This document shows positions 1 through 8,847 of a DNA stretch of 64,000 bases, in pieces. The notes beneath the pieces are model-generated. The model had not been told where the DNA came from and did not search any database. It saw only the letters and a list, made by a program, of their open reading frames with translations. Source of the DNA: Actinomycetospora lemnae (lineage in GTDB: Bacteria; Actinomycetota; Actinomycetes; Mycobacteriales; Pseudonocardiaceae). The position numbers and the translations under genes are program-made. The stretch lies in NCBI RefSeq assembly GCF_028737315.1, contig NZ_JAQZAO010000001.1, positions 620,001 to 684,000 of the forward strand, read 5' to 3'. Numbering within the stretch: position 1 is the first letter of the stretch; the number at the start of each line of letters is the position of its first letter.

Positions 1-371
1 AGGAGGTCCCCACCGCGGGACCCGGTGAGCGCCGCGGGGGCGAGCGGGACCAGGGCGGCGAGCAGCCCGGCGCGCAGCCGCCCGACCAGCCGCAGCGTCA
101 GGTCGTGGGTCACCAGGCGCTCGACGTAGCGCAGCGCGGGGCGGGCCACCCCGAACAGGCGGACCGCAGTGATCAGGGGCAGCAGGACGAAGAGTGTCTC
201 CGGGCGCCGCGACGCCCCGGTGATCAGCGCCCCGGACGCGGCCAGGAGGCCCGCCCCGCACAGGACCACGAGCGCGCCGAGCACCACGGCCAGGGCCGCC
301 CGCCGGCGCGGCAGGAGCCGCAGCACCCCGAGCACCGGGCCACCCCGCCGGCCGGTGAGGTGCGCGGTCAC
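1..371 (-). CDS. cydC: CydC, ABC exporter subunit (partial, N-terminal part)
   Basis: N-terminal ~123 residues of the second half of the CydDC heterodimeric ABC exporter, which exports cysteine/glutathione and is needed to assemble cytochrome bd. The frame starts with GTG at 371, sharing GTGA with the cydD stop, so it is translationally coupled. The visible part begins with a basic stretch followed by hydrophobic segments and a KDLV-like YVERLVTHD region typical of CydC membrane domains; the ATPase lies outside the window. Order cydA-cydB-cydD-cydC is the usual actinobacterial one. Truncated by the window edge, not by mutation. Confidence 0.88.
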   Translation of the reverse strand, partial: MTAHLTGRRGGPVLGVLRLLPRRRAALAVVLGALVVLCGAGLLAASGALITGASRRPETLFVLLPLITAVRLFGVARPALRYVERLVTHDLTLRLVGRLRAGLLAALVPLAPAALTGSRGGDL

Positions 372-2032
372 GCCGCCGCCCGGGGCCGGTCCGGGGCCGC
401 GACGGTCACGACGCGGTCGTGCAGGGCGAGCGGGGCCTCGCGGTGGGTCACCGTGAGCAGGGTGCGGCCGCGGGCGAGGTCGTCGAGGGCGGCGAGCACG
501 TCGGCCTCGGTGCCCGCGTCGAGCTGGGCGGTGGGTTCGTCGAGCACGACGAGCGCCGCGTCCTTGACGAACGCGCGCGCCAGCGCGATCCGCAGCCGCT
601 CCCCGCCCGAGAGGCGGGCGGCGTCCTCGCCGAGCGGGGTGTCGACGCCGCGGGGCAGGCGCGCGACGAAGTGGGCGCCCGCCCGCTCCAGGGCGGTCGC
701 GACCTCGCCGTCGGTGGCGTCGGGACGCCCGAGCCGCACGTTCTCGGCCACCGTGCCGGGCAGCAGCCAGGGCCGTTCGGGCACGTAGGCGACGCGGGCG
801 CGCCAGGCGTCGCGGTCGAGCTCGGTCATCGGCACCCCGTCGACGAGCACGGCGCCGGCGTCCGGGTCGCCGAACCCGAGCAGCAGCCGGACCGCGCTCG
901 TCTTGCCCGCGCCGCTGGGCCCGACGAGCGCGGTGCGCGAGCCCGGCGGCAGCGCGAGGTCGAACCCGTCGAGCACGGCGCGCCCGTCGCGGCGCAGCAC
1001 CACCGCGTCCCATGCCACCGCCGGCACGCCGGGCGCGACGGGCCGTCCGCCGGCGGCGGGACCGGCCCGGTCGAGCAGCGCGAAGAGCCGTTCGGCGGCC
1101 GGGCGGCCCTCCAGCGCCGCGTGGTGGTCGGCGCCGAGCGCGCGCAGCGGCGCGAAGAACTCCGGGGTCAGGAGCAGCACCAGCAGTGCCGTCGCGAACG
1201 GCAGCTGGCCCTCGAACAGCCGCACCCCGACGGTGACGGCCACCAGGGCGGTGCACAGCGTGGCGCCGAACTCGAGGACGAATCCGGACAGGAACGCCGT
1301 GCGCAGCACCCGCATCGTCGCCGCGCGGTAGCGCTCGCCGATGTCGGCGAGCCAGCGGACGCTGCCGCGCGCCCGCCCGGTGGAGACCAGCACCGGCAGC
1401 ACCCCCACGGTGTCGACGAGCAGCGCGCCGAGGCGGCCGAGGGTCTCCCACTGCTCCCGCGACGAGCGCGCCGCCCGCGTCCCGACCAGCCAGAGGAAGA
1501 CCAGCACCAGCCCCCCGCCGAGCACGAGCAGCCCGCCCGCGCCCGGGTCGAGCACCAGCACCGCCGCGGCCACGAGCGGCGGCACGACCGCCGCCGTCAC
1601 GGCGCCGGGCACGAACCGGGCGACGACGCCGTCGAGCTTGGCGACGCCCTCGGTGGCGGTGGTGACGAGCTCGCCGGCGCGCTCGCCCTCGGCGCCCTCC
1701 GGGCCGAGCCGCAGCAGCGCGAGCGCCAGGTCGCGGCGGGCGTCGCGCCGCACCCGGGAGGACGCGCGCGCCGCGAGCAGGTCGCGCAGGCCGACCACCC
1801 CGGCGCGCCCGACCCACGCGGCCAGCGCACCCGCGAGCAGCCCGGCGGCCGAGCCCGGCGTCGCCCGGCCCTCGACGACGCCGACGACCACGGCGGTGAC
1901 CAGCGACCACTGCACGAGCAGCAGGGCCCACACCACCACCGCGAGCGCCACACAGGCGGCGGCGAGCCGGCGCACCGGCGGCAGGCGCAGCAGGCGGGCG
2001 GTGGGCCCCGCGGTCAGGTCGGCGGCCGGCAC
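368..2032 (-). CDS. cydD: CydD, ABC exporter subunit for cytochrome bd assembly
   Basis: ABC transporter half with an N-terminal six-helix membrane domain (about residues 20-300) and a C-terminal ATPase. Visible ATPase motifs are Walker A GPSGAGKT near residue 369, signature LSGGE near 472 and Walker B VVLDEP near 495. Partners with CydC, encoded immediately downstream with a GTGA overlap, to export thiols to the cell exterior. Starts with GTG three bases after the cydB stop, so the four cyd genes look like one operon. At 554 residues it is of normal size. Confidence 0.93.
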   Translation of the reverse strand: MPAADLTAGPTARLLRLPPVRRLAAACVALAVVVWALLLVQWSLVTAVVVGVVEGRATPGSAAGLLAGALAAWVGRAGVVGLRDLLAARASSRVRRDARRDLALALLRLGPEGAEGERAGELVTTATEGVAKLDGVVARFVPGAVTAAVVPPLVAAAVLVLDPGAGGLLVLGGGLVLVFLWLVGTRAARSSREQWETLGRLGALLVDTVGVLPVLVSTGRARGSVRWLADIGERYRAATMRVLRTAFLSGFVLEFGATLCTALVAVTVGVRLFEGQLPFATALLVLLLTPEFFAPLRALGADHHAALEGRPAAERLFALLDRAGPAAGGRPVAPGVPAVAWDAVVLRRDGRAVLDGFDLALPPGSRTALVGPSGAGKTSAVRLLLGFGDPDAGAVLVDGVPMTELDRDAWRARVAYVPERPWLLPGTVAENVRLGRPDATDGEVATALERAGAHFVARLPRGVDTPLGEDAARLSGGERLRIALARAFVKDAALVVLDEPTAQLDAGTEADVLAALDDLARGRTLLTVTHREAPLALHDRVVTVAAPDRPRAAA

Positions 2033-2035
2033 CCG

Positions 2036-3070
2036 TCAGTACCCCCGTGCGAGGCTGCCCTCGTCGGGACGGATCCGTTCGCGGAACACGTAGTAGTTCC
2101 AGATCTGGTAGCCGATGATCAGCGGCAGGAAGATCGCGCCGACCCACGTCATGAGCTCGAGGGTGAGCGGGCGGCTGGCCGAGCCGGCCAGGGTGAGGTC
2201 GAACGCCGGGTCGAGCGTGGAGGGCAGGACCACCTGGCGTCGGTAGAGCGCGAGGAAGATCGTGATCGTCGAGAAGACGATCGTCAGCCCGCTCATGGCG
2301 AACGCGAGCCGGTCCAGGCGCCGGGTCAGCGCGAACCAGATGCTGGCCAACGTCGCCGCCGCGGCGAGCGGGAACACCCAGGGCAGCACCCCGAAGTCGG
2401 CGAACAGCCCCTCGGTCACGTACCCCATCACCACGAAGGCGAGGATCGCGATCGTGGCCAGCGCGCCCCAGCGCAGCGCGGCCTTGCGCGCCCGCCGGTG
2501 CAGCTCGGAGTCGGGGTGCAGGCGCAGCAGCAGGAAGTTCGCCCCGTGCAGGACGAACAGCAGCAGCGTGGCGATCCCGCCGACGATCGAGAACGGGGTG
2601 AACAGGTCGCCCAGCCCGCTGACGACCCGCCGGTCGGCGTCCAGCGCCAGGCCCTCGATGAGCTTGGCCATGATGACGCCCCAGAGGAACGAGGGCACGA
2701 GGCTGCCGGCGAAGTTCAGCCAGTCCCAGACGTCACGCCAGCGCTGCCGGTCGACCTGGTTGCGGTACTCGAAGGACACCCCGCGCAGCAGCAGCGCCAG
2801 CAGGACGAGGACGAACAGCGGGTACATCCCCGAGAACAGGGCGCCGTACCAGACCGGGAACGTGGAGAACATGACGCCGGCCGCGGCGAGGACCCACACC
2901 TCGTTGCCGTCCCAGAACGGGCCGATCGTGCCGGTCAGCGCCCGTTCCTCGGCCTCGCTGCGGGCGAGCAGCGGGCGGAGCAGGTCGACGCCGAAGTCGA
3001 AGCCCTCGAGGAAGAAGTAGAGCGTGAAGGTCCCGGCGATCAGCCAGAACCACAGGGCGACCAGGTCCAC
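2036..3070 (-). CDS. cydB: Cytochrome bd ubiquinol/menaquinol oxidase subunit II
   Basis: Subunit II of the high-oxygen-affinity terminal oxidase cytochrome bd, an integral membrane protein of 344 residues. The N-terminus carries the family hallmarks GFDFGVDLL (near residue 24) and [13 protein letters not shown] (near 53). About eight or nine hydrophobic segments follow. It lies 3 bp downstream of cydA and 3 bp upstream of cydD. It supports CydA, which carries the hemes, and is expected under microaerobic or respiratory-stress conditions. Confidence 0.96.
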   Translation of the reverse strand: MDLVALWFWLIAGTFTLYFFLEGFDFGVDLLRPLLARSEAEERALTGTIGPFWDGNEVWVLAAAGVMFSTFPVWYGALFSGMYPLFVLVLLALLLRGVSFEYRNQVDRQRWRDVWDWLNFAGSLVPSFLWGVIMAKLIEGLALDADRRVVSGLGDLFTPFSIVGGIATLLLFVLHGANFLLLRLHPDSELHRRARKAALRWGALATIAILAFVVMGYVTEGLFADFGVLPWVFPLAAAATLASIWFALTRRLDRLAFAMSGLTIVFSTITIFLALYRRQVVLPSTLDPAFDLTLAGSASRPLTLELMTWVGAIFLPLIIGYQIWNYYVFRERIRPDEGSLARGY

Positions 3071-3073
3071 CGC

Positions 3074-4525
3074 TCAGTCCTCCCGGCCGTACGGCACGTG
3101 CGCGTAGTCCGGCGCGGGCGCGGCCTGCATCTCGGCGGCGGGGCGGCGGCTCACCCCGGCCCGCGCGGTGGTCGACAGCAAGTAGATGTCGAGCCCGATG
3201 AGCGCCAGGTAGACCGCCCACAGGCCGATCAGCCCGGCCAGGACCTCGCCCACGCTGTTCGCGCTCACGCCCTGGTCCACCGTCAGCAGGCCCTGGACCA
3301 TGAACGGCTGGCGGCCCATCTCCGTGGTGATCCAGCCGGTGAAGTTGGCGACCCACGGCAGCGGGATCAGGTAGACCAGCACCCGCAGGAACCAGCGCGT
3401 CTCGAGGAGCCTCTCGCGCCGGCGCCACCACAGGAACAGCCCGACGAACGCCGTGAGCAGCAGCAGCGACCCGATCACCACCATGATCCGGAACGACCAG
3501 TAGACCCAGGTGACCGGCGGGATGTACTCGCGGGGCCCGTAGAGCTGCTGGTACCGCTCGTTGATCTGGTTGAGGCCCTCGTAGCGGCCCTCGAGCGAGT
3601 TGTAGGCCAGCAGCGACCCGAGATAAGGGATCTCGACGCTGACGTCGTTGCGCCGTTCGCCCTCGTCGATGTCCGCGAACAGCGACCAGGGTGCCGGCGA
3701 CTCCGAGGTCTCCCACTGGGCCTCCATCGCGGCGAACTTCATCGGCTGGTCGACCACCGCCGCCTGCGCCTCGGTGTGCCCGCTGGTCGCGGAGAAGACG
3801 GTGCCGATCGCGGCGAAGACCAGCGCGATCCGCAGGGCCGGGCCGAACACCTCGACGTCGCGCCGGCGCAGCAGGTGGAAGGCGCAGATCCCGAGGACGA
3901 AGAACGCCGCCACCGTCCACGCGCTGCCCTGCACGTGGGCGAAGTAGAGCCAGGCCTTGCTGTTGAACACGACCGCGCCGAAGTCGGTGAGCACCGCCTG
4001 CCCGTCGACGATCTCGTAGCCGACCGGGCGGTGCATCCAGGCGTTGGCCAGCACGATCCAGAACGCGCTGATCTGCGTCCCGATGGCCACGAGCCAGATG
4101 GCGCCCAGCCGCATCCACGGTCGCAGCCGGTCCCTGCCGAACCACCACAGCCCGATGAACGTGCTCTCGAGGAAGAACGCCATCAGCACCTCGAGGGCCA
4201 GCGGCACCCCGAAGATGTTGCCGACGAAGCGGGAGTACTCGCTCCAGTTCATGCCGAACTGGAACTCCTGGACGATCCCGGTGACCACGCCGACCGCGAA
4301 GTTGATGAGGAAGAGGTGACCGAAGAAGTTGGTCATCCGGTCGTAGTCGTGCTGCCCGGCGCGCCCGCGCCGCGAGTAGGCGAACGTCTCCATCACCGCG
4401 ATGAGGAACGCCAGCCCCACTGTGAGCGAGACGAAGAAGAAGTGGAAGATGCTCGTCGTCGCGAACTGGAAGCGTGACAGATCGACGACGTCGAGCCCGG
4501 ACTCCATGGACGTCGGGGTGCCCAT
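3074..4525 (-). CDS. cydA: Cytochrome bd oxidase subunit I
   Basis: Catalytic subunit of cytochrome bd, reducing oxygen to water with quinol electrons. The N-terminal RFQFATTSIFHFFFVSL segment carries the conserved heme-ligand His. The short quinol-binding Q loop includes GRYEGLNQINERYQQLYGP, and TGWITTEMGRQPF holds the Met ligand of heme b558. Two ATG starts are possible: 4525 (MGTPTSMESG) and 4507 (MESG); neither has a good Shine-Dalgarno and 4525 is used here, giving 483 residues. First of cydABDC. Only 38 bp separate it from the upstream ABC-2 permease gene, so read-through from that TetR-controlled unit is possible. Confidence 0.95.
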   Translation of the reverse strand: MGTPTSMESGLDVVDLSRFQFATTSIFHFFFVSLTVGLAFLIAVMETFAYSRRGRAGQHDYDRMTNFFGHLFLINFAVGVVTGIVQEFQFGMNWSEYSRFVGNIFGVPLALEVLMAFFLESTFIGLWWFGRDRLRPWMRLGAIWLVAIGTQISAFWIVLANAWMHRPVGYEIVDGQAVLTDFGAVVFNSKAWLYFAHVQGSAWTVAAFFVLGICAFHLLRRRDVEVFGPALRIALVFAAIGTVFSATSGHTEAQAAVVDQPMKFAAMEAQWETSESPAPWSLFADIDEGERRNDVSVEIPYLGSLLAYNSLEGRYEGLNQINERYQQLYGPREYIPPVTWVYWSFRIMVVIGSLLLLTAFVGLFLWWRRRERLLETRWFLRVLVYLIPLPWVANFTGWITTEMGRQPFMVQGLLTVDQGVSANSVGEVLAGLIGLWAVYLALIGLDIYLLSTTARAGVSRRPAAEMQAAPAPDYAHVPYGRED

Positions 4526-4563
4526 CGGCCCCACCCACAACCCCGGTCCTCCGGGGCGGGCGG

Positions 4564-5430
4564 CTACTCGGTGCGGCGGAAGCGCCACACCGCGAGGGCC
4601 AGCAGCAGCACGCAGCAGGCCACGGTGATCAGGATCTGCACCGCCACCGGCACCGGCCAGGTGCCCCAGACGATGCCCGGGTCGAAGCGGGCACGGGTGG
4701 CGGCGTCCACGTCGAGGTGGTCGAACACCACCGACCGCAGGGGCTCGACGGCGTAGGTCATCGGGTTGACGAGCGTGAGCACCGCGAGCCAGGTCGGGAG
4801 CCCCGAGAGCGGGAACAGCGCCCCGGACAGGAACATCAGCGGGGTGATGACGAGCTGGACCAGCGGCATCGCCGACTGGATCTGCCGGACGCGGGCGGCC
4901 AGCACCAGGCCCAACGCGGTGATCATGAAGCCCATGAGGAAGATCAGGCCGATCATCGCGAGCAACATCAGCGGGTCGTAGGGCACCCCGACGAGCCCGG
5001 CGAGGGCCAGCAGCACCAGGCACTGCAGCGTGGCCACCGACGCGCCACCGAGTCCCTTGCCGAGCAGGATCGACGCCGACGACACCGGAGCCACGAGCAT
5101 CTCGCGCAGGAACCCGAACTCACGGTCCCAGACGATCGAGATGCCGGCGAACGCCGCCGTGAACAGCACCGAGATCGCCATGACGCCGGGGAACAGGAAC
5201 GTCGTGAACGGCACCGAGCCGCCCGCCTGGGTGCTCCCGAGCAGCGAGCCCAGTCCGCTGCCCAGCACGAAGAGGAACAGCAGCGGCTGCGCCAGCGACG
5301 ACAGGATCCGCGCCCGGTCCTTGACGAAGCGGATCATCTCCCGCTCCCACACGACGAGCGCGGCGCGGGCCTCGGTGGCGAGGCTGCTCGTGGGGACGCG
5401 GACGGCCTCGGTCGTGATCGTGGTGGTCAT
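4564..5430 (-). CDS. ABC-2 type transporter permease (DrrB-like)
   Basis: 288-residue membrane protein of the ABC-2 family, six predicted helices, beginning after a ~25-residue cytosolic stretch containing VWEREMIRFVKDRARI. The motif FLREMLVAPVSS followed by ILLGKGLGG is the typical ABC-2/DrrB signature region. Start ATG at 5430 overlaps the stop of the ATPase gene (TGATG), so the pair is translationally coupled. Together they form a daunorubicin-resistance-like exporter of lipophilic compounds; the substrate cannot be read from sequence. Likely controlled by the divergent TetR at 6510. Confidence 0.9.
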   Translation of the reverse strand: MTTTITTEAVRVPTSSLATEARAALVVWEREMIRFVKDRARILSSLAQPLLFLFVLGSGLGSLLGSTQAGGSVPFTTFLFPGVMAISVLFTAAFAGISIVWDREFGFLREMLVAPVSSASILLGKGLGGASVATLQCLVLLALAGLVGVPYDPLMLLAMIGLIFLMGFMITALGLVLAARVRQIQSAMPLVQLVITPLMFLSGALFPLSGLPTWLAVLTLVNPMTYAVEPLRSVVFDHLDVDAATRARFDPGIVWGTWPVPVAVQILITVACCVLLLALAVWRFRRTE

Positions 5431-6443
5431 CAGCGTCCTCGCATCCGCATCGCCATGGGGTGCAGGCCCCGCGCCGCTCCCGGCCCCGCCTCGGCGTCGC
5501 GGATCGTCGTGCCGGTGTGGGCGAGGAAGACGTCGTCGAGGCTGGGCCGGGTGACGGTCACCGAGCGGATGCCGACGCCGTGGTGCCCGAGCCGGTCGAA
5601 CAGCCGCGGCACGAACCCCGCGCCGTCGGGCACCGCGACCGTCACCGCGCCCTCGCGCACCGCGCCCTCCAGCCCGAGCTCGCTGCGCAGGGCGGCCAGC
5701 GCGGCCTCGTCGTCGTCCGTGGTGAGCGCGACCCGATCGGCCCCGACCTGCGCCTTGAGCGCGTCGGGGGTGTCGAGGGCGACGATCCGGCCCTCGTTCA
5801 TGATCGCGATCCGGTCGCAGTGCTCGGCCTCGTCCATGTAGTGGGTGGTGACGAAGACGGTGATCTCCTCGTCTCCCTGGTTCTGGGGGTTGCGGTGGAG
5901 CTCTGCCACGTAGTCCCAGATCGTGCCGCGGGTCTGCGGGTCCAGCCCGATCGTCGGCTCGTCGAGGAAGAGCACCTGCGGGCTGTGCAGCAGGCCGCGG
6001 GCGATCTCCAGGCGCCGGCGCATGCCCCCGGAGTAGGTGCGGACCTCGTCGCCGCGGCGCTCCCAGAGCCCCACCATGCGCAGGACCTCCTCGCGCCGGG
6101 CCGCGGCCCGGCGCCGGTCGACGCCGTAGAGCTCCTGGTGGAACCGCAGGTTCTGCTCGCCCGACATCGGGGCGTCGAGCGTCGGGTCCTGGAACACCAG
6201 CCCGATCCGCCGGCGGACCGCCGCGCGGTCGCGCACGACGTCGAGGCCCACGACCTCCGCGTGCCCGTCGGTCGGCTCGACGAGCGTGCACAGGATGTTG
6301 ATCGTGGTCGACTTGCCCGCACCGTTCGGGCCGAGGAAGCCGAACGTCTCGCCCCGCGCGACCTCGAGGTCGATGCCCCGGACCGCCTCCACCGCGCCGT
6401 AGCGCTTCACCAGGCCGCGGACCGCGACCGCCGGTGTGCCCAT
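5430..6443 (-). CDS. ABC transporter ATP-binding protein (DrrA-like)
   Basis: Cytosolic ATPase of the exporter, 337 residues. Walker A GPNGAGKST near residue 38, signature YSGGMRRRLEIARG near 138 and Walker B VLFLDEPTIGLDP near 155 are intact. A ~90-residue C-terminal domain (residues ~240-335) containing PSLDDVFLAHTG is the DrrA C-terminal extension. ATG at 6443 is chosen; the gene is divergent from the TetR gene with a 66-bp intergenic region holding one inverted repeat. Coupled to the permease by TGATG. Confidence 0.93.
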   Translation of the reverse strand: MGTPAVAVRGLVKRYGAVEAVRGIDLEVARGETFGFLGPNGAGKSTTINILCTLVEPTDGHAEVVGLDVVRDRAAVRRRIGLVFQDPTLDAPMSGEQNLRFHQELYGVDRRRAAARREEVLRMVGLWERRGDEVRTYSGGMRRRLEIARGLLHSPQVLFLDEPTIGLDPQTRGTIWDYVAELHRNPQNQGDEEITVFVTTHYMDEAEHCDRIAIMNEGRIVALDTPDALKAQVGADRVALTTDDDEAALAALRSELGLEGAVREGAVTVAVPDGAGFVPRLFDRLGHHGVGIRSVTVTRPSLDDVFLAHTGTTIRDAEAGPGAARGLHPMAMRMRGR

Positions 6444-6455
6444 CCACGCCCTCCT

Positions 6456-6468
6456 CTAACAGCGTTAG
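6456..6468. promoter_or_regulatory. Putative TetR operator between exporter and regulator
   Basis: Inverted repeat CTAAC-AGC-GTTAG in the 66-bp region between the divergent exporter (start 6443) and TetR gene (start 6510). Its position would let bound TetR block both promoters. The assignment to this regulator is inferred from location and symmetry. Confidence 0.55.
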
Positions 6469-6509
6469 GGACGCTACTCTGACACCGTTCGAGACGGCAA
6501 GGAGGTGGC

Positions 6510-7148
6510 ATGGCGCTGACTCGCGACGACGTCGTCGACGCCGCGGTGGACCTGCTCGCCGAGGTCGGCCTCGAGGGGTTGTCGCTGCGCCGCCTCGCCC
6601 GCGAGCTGGGGGTCAGCGCGCCGACGCTGTACTGGCACGTCGCCGACAAGCGCACGCTGCTCGACCACGTCGCCGAGCGCCTGCTCGCCGACCAGTGGCG
6701 GTCCGCGCCGCCGATCGGCCCCGGCGAGGACTGGGCGGCGTGGCTGCGCGAGCGCGCGCTCGCGCAGTACCGCGCGCTGGTCACCCACCGCGACGCCGCG
6801 CTCGTCGTCGCCGGCAACCGCCCCACCGACGACGCCCTGCCCGCGGTCGAGGCGACGATGGCGACGCTCGTCGGCGCCGGGCTCGCGCCCCGCGAGGCGT
6901 TCCTGACGCTCATGAGCGTGGGGCACTTCGTCATCGGCTCGGCCGTCGAGTACCACGCCGAGCGGGCCCGGGCGGCGGAGACGGCCGCGGTGCCGCACGG
7001 GGGTCACGACCCCGCGGCGCACCCCACGCTGGCGGCCGTCGCCGCGGCGATGGGACCGCCCGACGGGGCGCGGCACGAGGACGTCGTGCGCCACGGCCTG
7101 GACCTCATGATCGACGGGCTGCGCGCGCGACTCGACCCGGCACCCTGA
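6510..7148 (+). CDS. TetR family transcriptional regulator
   Basis: 212-residue repressor of the TetR family. The N-terminal helix-turn-helix (about residues 5-50) contains GLEGLSLRRLARELGVSAPTLYWHV, and the rest resembles the TetR_C ligand-binding domain (LYWHVADKRTLLDHVAERLL is the TetR/TetC-type junction). Strong Shine-Dalgarno AAGGAGG at 6499-6505 fixes the ATG at 6510. Divergent from the DrrAB-like exporter, which it probably represses and derepresses upon ligand binding. The ligand is unknown. Confidence 0.92.
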   Translation: MALTRDDVVDAAVDLLAEVGLEGLSLRRLARELGVSAPTLYWHVADKRTLLDHVAERLLADQWRSAPPIGPGEDWAAWLRERALAQYRALVTHRDAALVVAGNRPTDDALPAVEATMATLVGAGLAPREAFLTLMSVGHFVIGSAVEYHAERARAAETAAVPHGGHDPAAHPTLAAVAAAMGPPDGARHEDVVRHGLDLMIDGLRARLDPAP

Positions 7149-7153
7149 GCGCC

Positions 7154-7429
7154 TCACCCCCGGTGGCGGTACTCCTCGCCGGGGATCGGCGGCTCCTCGC
7201 GCCGGGACGCCTCGGCGTCGGCCTCCTCCGCCGCCGCACGCTCGCGGCGCTCGGTGCCGGGCAGCGAGGTGTCGCGGTCGACCCCGGCGCCCGCCTCGGC
7301 CGTCCGGCCGCGTCGCTCCGTGGCGGCCAGGGAGTCGTCGCGCTCGGCGGTCTCCTCCTCCGCGCGCTCGCGCCGGACGGCCTCGGGGATCGGCGGGGCC
7401 ACGTGCCCCTGCTCGCCGTGCTCGGGCAT
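7154..7429 (-). CDS. Small charged, disordered protein with an internal duplication
   Basis: 91-residue hydrophilic protein, rich in Glu, Arg and Ala, no hydrophobic segment. Two near-identical 13-residue units are visible: RDDSLAATERRGR and RDTSLPGTERRER, and the PPIP motif occurs near both ends. ATG at 7429 is preceded by GAAGGGG at a suitable distance. The codon pattern is normal for this genome. It is convergent with the TetR gene, ending 5 bp from it. I do not recognise a family; predicted cytosolic and unstructured. Confidence 0.6.
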   Translation of the reverse strand: MPEHGEQGHVAPPIPEAVRRERAEEETAERDDSLAATERRGRTAEAGAGVDRDTSLPGTERRERAAAEEADAEASRREEPPIPGEEYRHRG

Positions 7430-7491
7430 CTCTCGGACCCCTTCCGACGTCGTCCTCGACGTCGACACCGTCCGGCGCCCGGCGCCCCACG

Positions 7492-8166
7492 TCAAGAGCC
7501 CGGACGACCCGCGCGACGAGCGGGCAGTCCCACCGCCGTCGCGGCGGCGTCGGCCACGGCGTCGAAGTACGCCTCGCGGTCGTCGACGACGTTCTCGTAC
7601 TGCCCGAACAGCTCGAAGCCGACGGTGCCGTAGAGCTGCGTCCACACCCCCACCGCGGGCGTGACCAGCGCCGGGGGCACCGCGGGCAGGACGTCGGCGC
7701 GCACGACCGCGGGCCAGTCCCGGCCCGCCGCCGGGTCGCCGTGCTCGGCGACGATCGCCGCGAGCACCATCGCGACGCGCCCGGCGGCCGGGATCGTCTC
7801 GGCCGGTGCGGCGTAGCCCGGGACGGGCGAGCCGTAGACCAGCGCGTACTCCGCCGGGTGCTCGAGTGCCCAGGCCCGCACGGCCCGCCAGACGGCGCGC
7901 CACTGCTCCCGCGGCGGCGCCTGCGGGTCGCGCGCCGCCTCGGCCCGCTCGCCCACGGCGTCGTAGGCCTCGATGATCAGCCGGGTCAGCAGTTCGTCAC
8001 GGCTCGCGACGTACCGGTACACGGCCGAGGACACCATCCCGACCTCGCGCGCCACCGAGCGCAGCGAGAGCGCGGCCGCGCCCTGCTCGGCGAGCTGGCG
8101 GCGCGCCTCGTCGAGGATCGCGCGGGTGGTCTCGGCGCGCGCCCGCGCGCGGGTCCCGGAGGGCAT
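7492..8166 (-). CDS. TetR/AcrR family transcriptional regulator
   Basis: 224-residue TetR-type repressor. The helix-turn-helix spans about residues 12-55 (AALSLRSVAREVGMVSSAVYRYVASRDELL). The C-terminal part has the WHG-like ligand domain pattern (AWALEHPAEYALVYGSPVPGY). ATG at 8166 is preferred because an upstream in-frame extension runs into the operators. It is divergent from the reductase gene at 8279, and the 112-bp region between them holds two copies of a GAGAGCA/TGCTCTC inverted repeat, consistent with autoregulation and control of the reductase. Confidence 0.92.
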   Translation of the reverse strand: MPSGTRARARAETTRAILDEARRQLAEQGAAALSLRSVAREVGMVSSAVYRYVASRDELLTRLIIEAYDAVGERAEAARDPQAPPREQWRAVWRAVRAWALEHPAEYALVYGSPVPGYAAPAETIPAAGRVAMVLAAIVAEHGDPAAGRDWPAVVRADVLPAVPPALVTPAVGVWTQLYGTVGFELFGQYENVVDDREAYFDAVADAAATAVGLPARRAGRPGS

Positions 8167-8187
8167 GGCAGGGATGGTGCCACGACC

Positions 8188-8202
8188 GAGAGCACTGCTC
8201 TT
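8188..8202. promoter_or_regulatory. Putative TetR operator, copy 1
   Basis: GAGAGCACTGCTCTT, an inverted repeat with one arm mismatch, 22 bp upstream of the TetR start codon. Matches the second copy at 8241-8255 in 13 of 15 positions, centres 53 bp apart, about five helical turns. Confidence 0.65.
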
Positions 8203-8240
8203 GACGAGGACCCGTCCCGGGAGGATGCTCGAAAAAGACC

Positions 8241-8255
8241 GAGAGCAGTGCTCTC
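8241..8255. promoter_or_regulatory. Putative TetR operator, copy 2
   Basis: GAGAGCAGTGCTCTC, a perfect 7+1+7 inverted repeat, 24 bp upstream of the reductase start at 8279 and just before its GAGGAGG ribosome site. Probably bound by the divergent TetR at 7492-8166. Confidence 0.7.
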
Positions 8256-8278
8256 GCAAAGCTCCCGAGGAGGACCCC

Positions 8279-8728
8279 GTGACCGCCGCCCACTACCAGG
8301 CACCCGGACGCCTGACCCGCCGCCTCATGAACCCGCTCGTCGCCGGGCTCACCCGCCTCGGCCTGCCGCTCGCCGGCTCGGCCGTGCTCGGGGTCCGGGG
8401 CCGCACCAGCGGCGAGGTGCGCACCACGCCCGTCAACCCCCTGACGATCGGGGGCACCCGCTACCTGGTCGCCGCGCGGGGCGAGACCCAGTGGGTGCGC
8501 AACCTGCGCGTGGCCGGCGAGGCGACACTGACCGTCGGCCGGCGCACCGAGACCGTCCGCGCGACCGAGCTCGCCGACGCCGAGAAGGTCCCGGTCCTGC
8601 GCGCCTACCTGCGCGCCTGGGCGTGGGAGGTCGGCGCGTTCTTCGAGGGCGTCGGCGCCGACGCCGGCGACGAGGAGCTCGCCGCGATCGCCCACCGCCA
8701 CCCGGTCTTCGCGATCACGTCGGTGTGA
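8279..8728 (+). CDS. Nitroreductase/deazaflavin-dependent oxidoreductase, DDN family
   Basis: 149-residue split beta-barrel protein of the F420-binding nitroreductase (Ddn) family. The core GRTSGEVRTTPVNPLTIGG followed by YLVAARGETQWVRNLRVAG is the family signature, with the residues that grip the deazaflavin. GTG at 8279 is set by GAGGAGG 7 bp upstream. Divergent from and probably repressed by the adjacent TetR. Family members reduce quinones or other small substrates with F420H2; the natural substrate here is not evident. Confidence 0.88.
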   Translation: MTAAHYQAPGRLTRRLMNPLVAGLTRLGLPLAGSAVLGVRGRTSGEVRTTPVNPLTIGGTRYLVAARGETQWVRNLRVAGEATLTVGRRTETVRATELADAEKVPVLRAYLRAWAWEVGAFFEGVGADAGDEELAAIAHRHPVFAITSV

Positions 8729-8847
8729 GCCGCGGGAACGGACGCTCCGGCGACCGGTGGGCGCGGGACGACGGCCCGCCGGGGTACGGTCGGCGGTGAC
8801 CGGCCCGGGGCAGAGCTCCGGACGTCGCCTCCGGGACGAGTGAAGGG

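Noticed and set aside
419-4477. A 1352-codon plus-strand open frame opposite the cyd operon
   Set aside because: It is antisense to cydD, cydB and cydA, composed mainly of Arg, Glu, Gln and His, as expected from the complement of high-GC codons. No motif is present.
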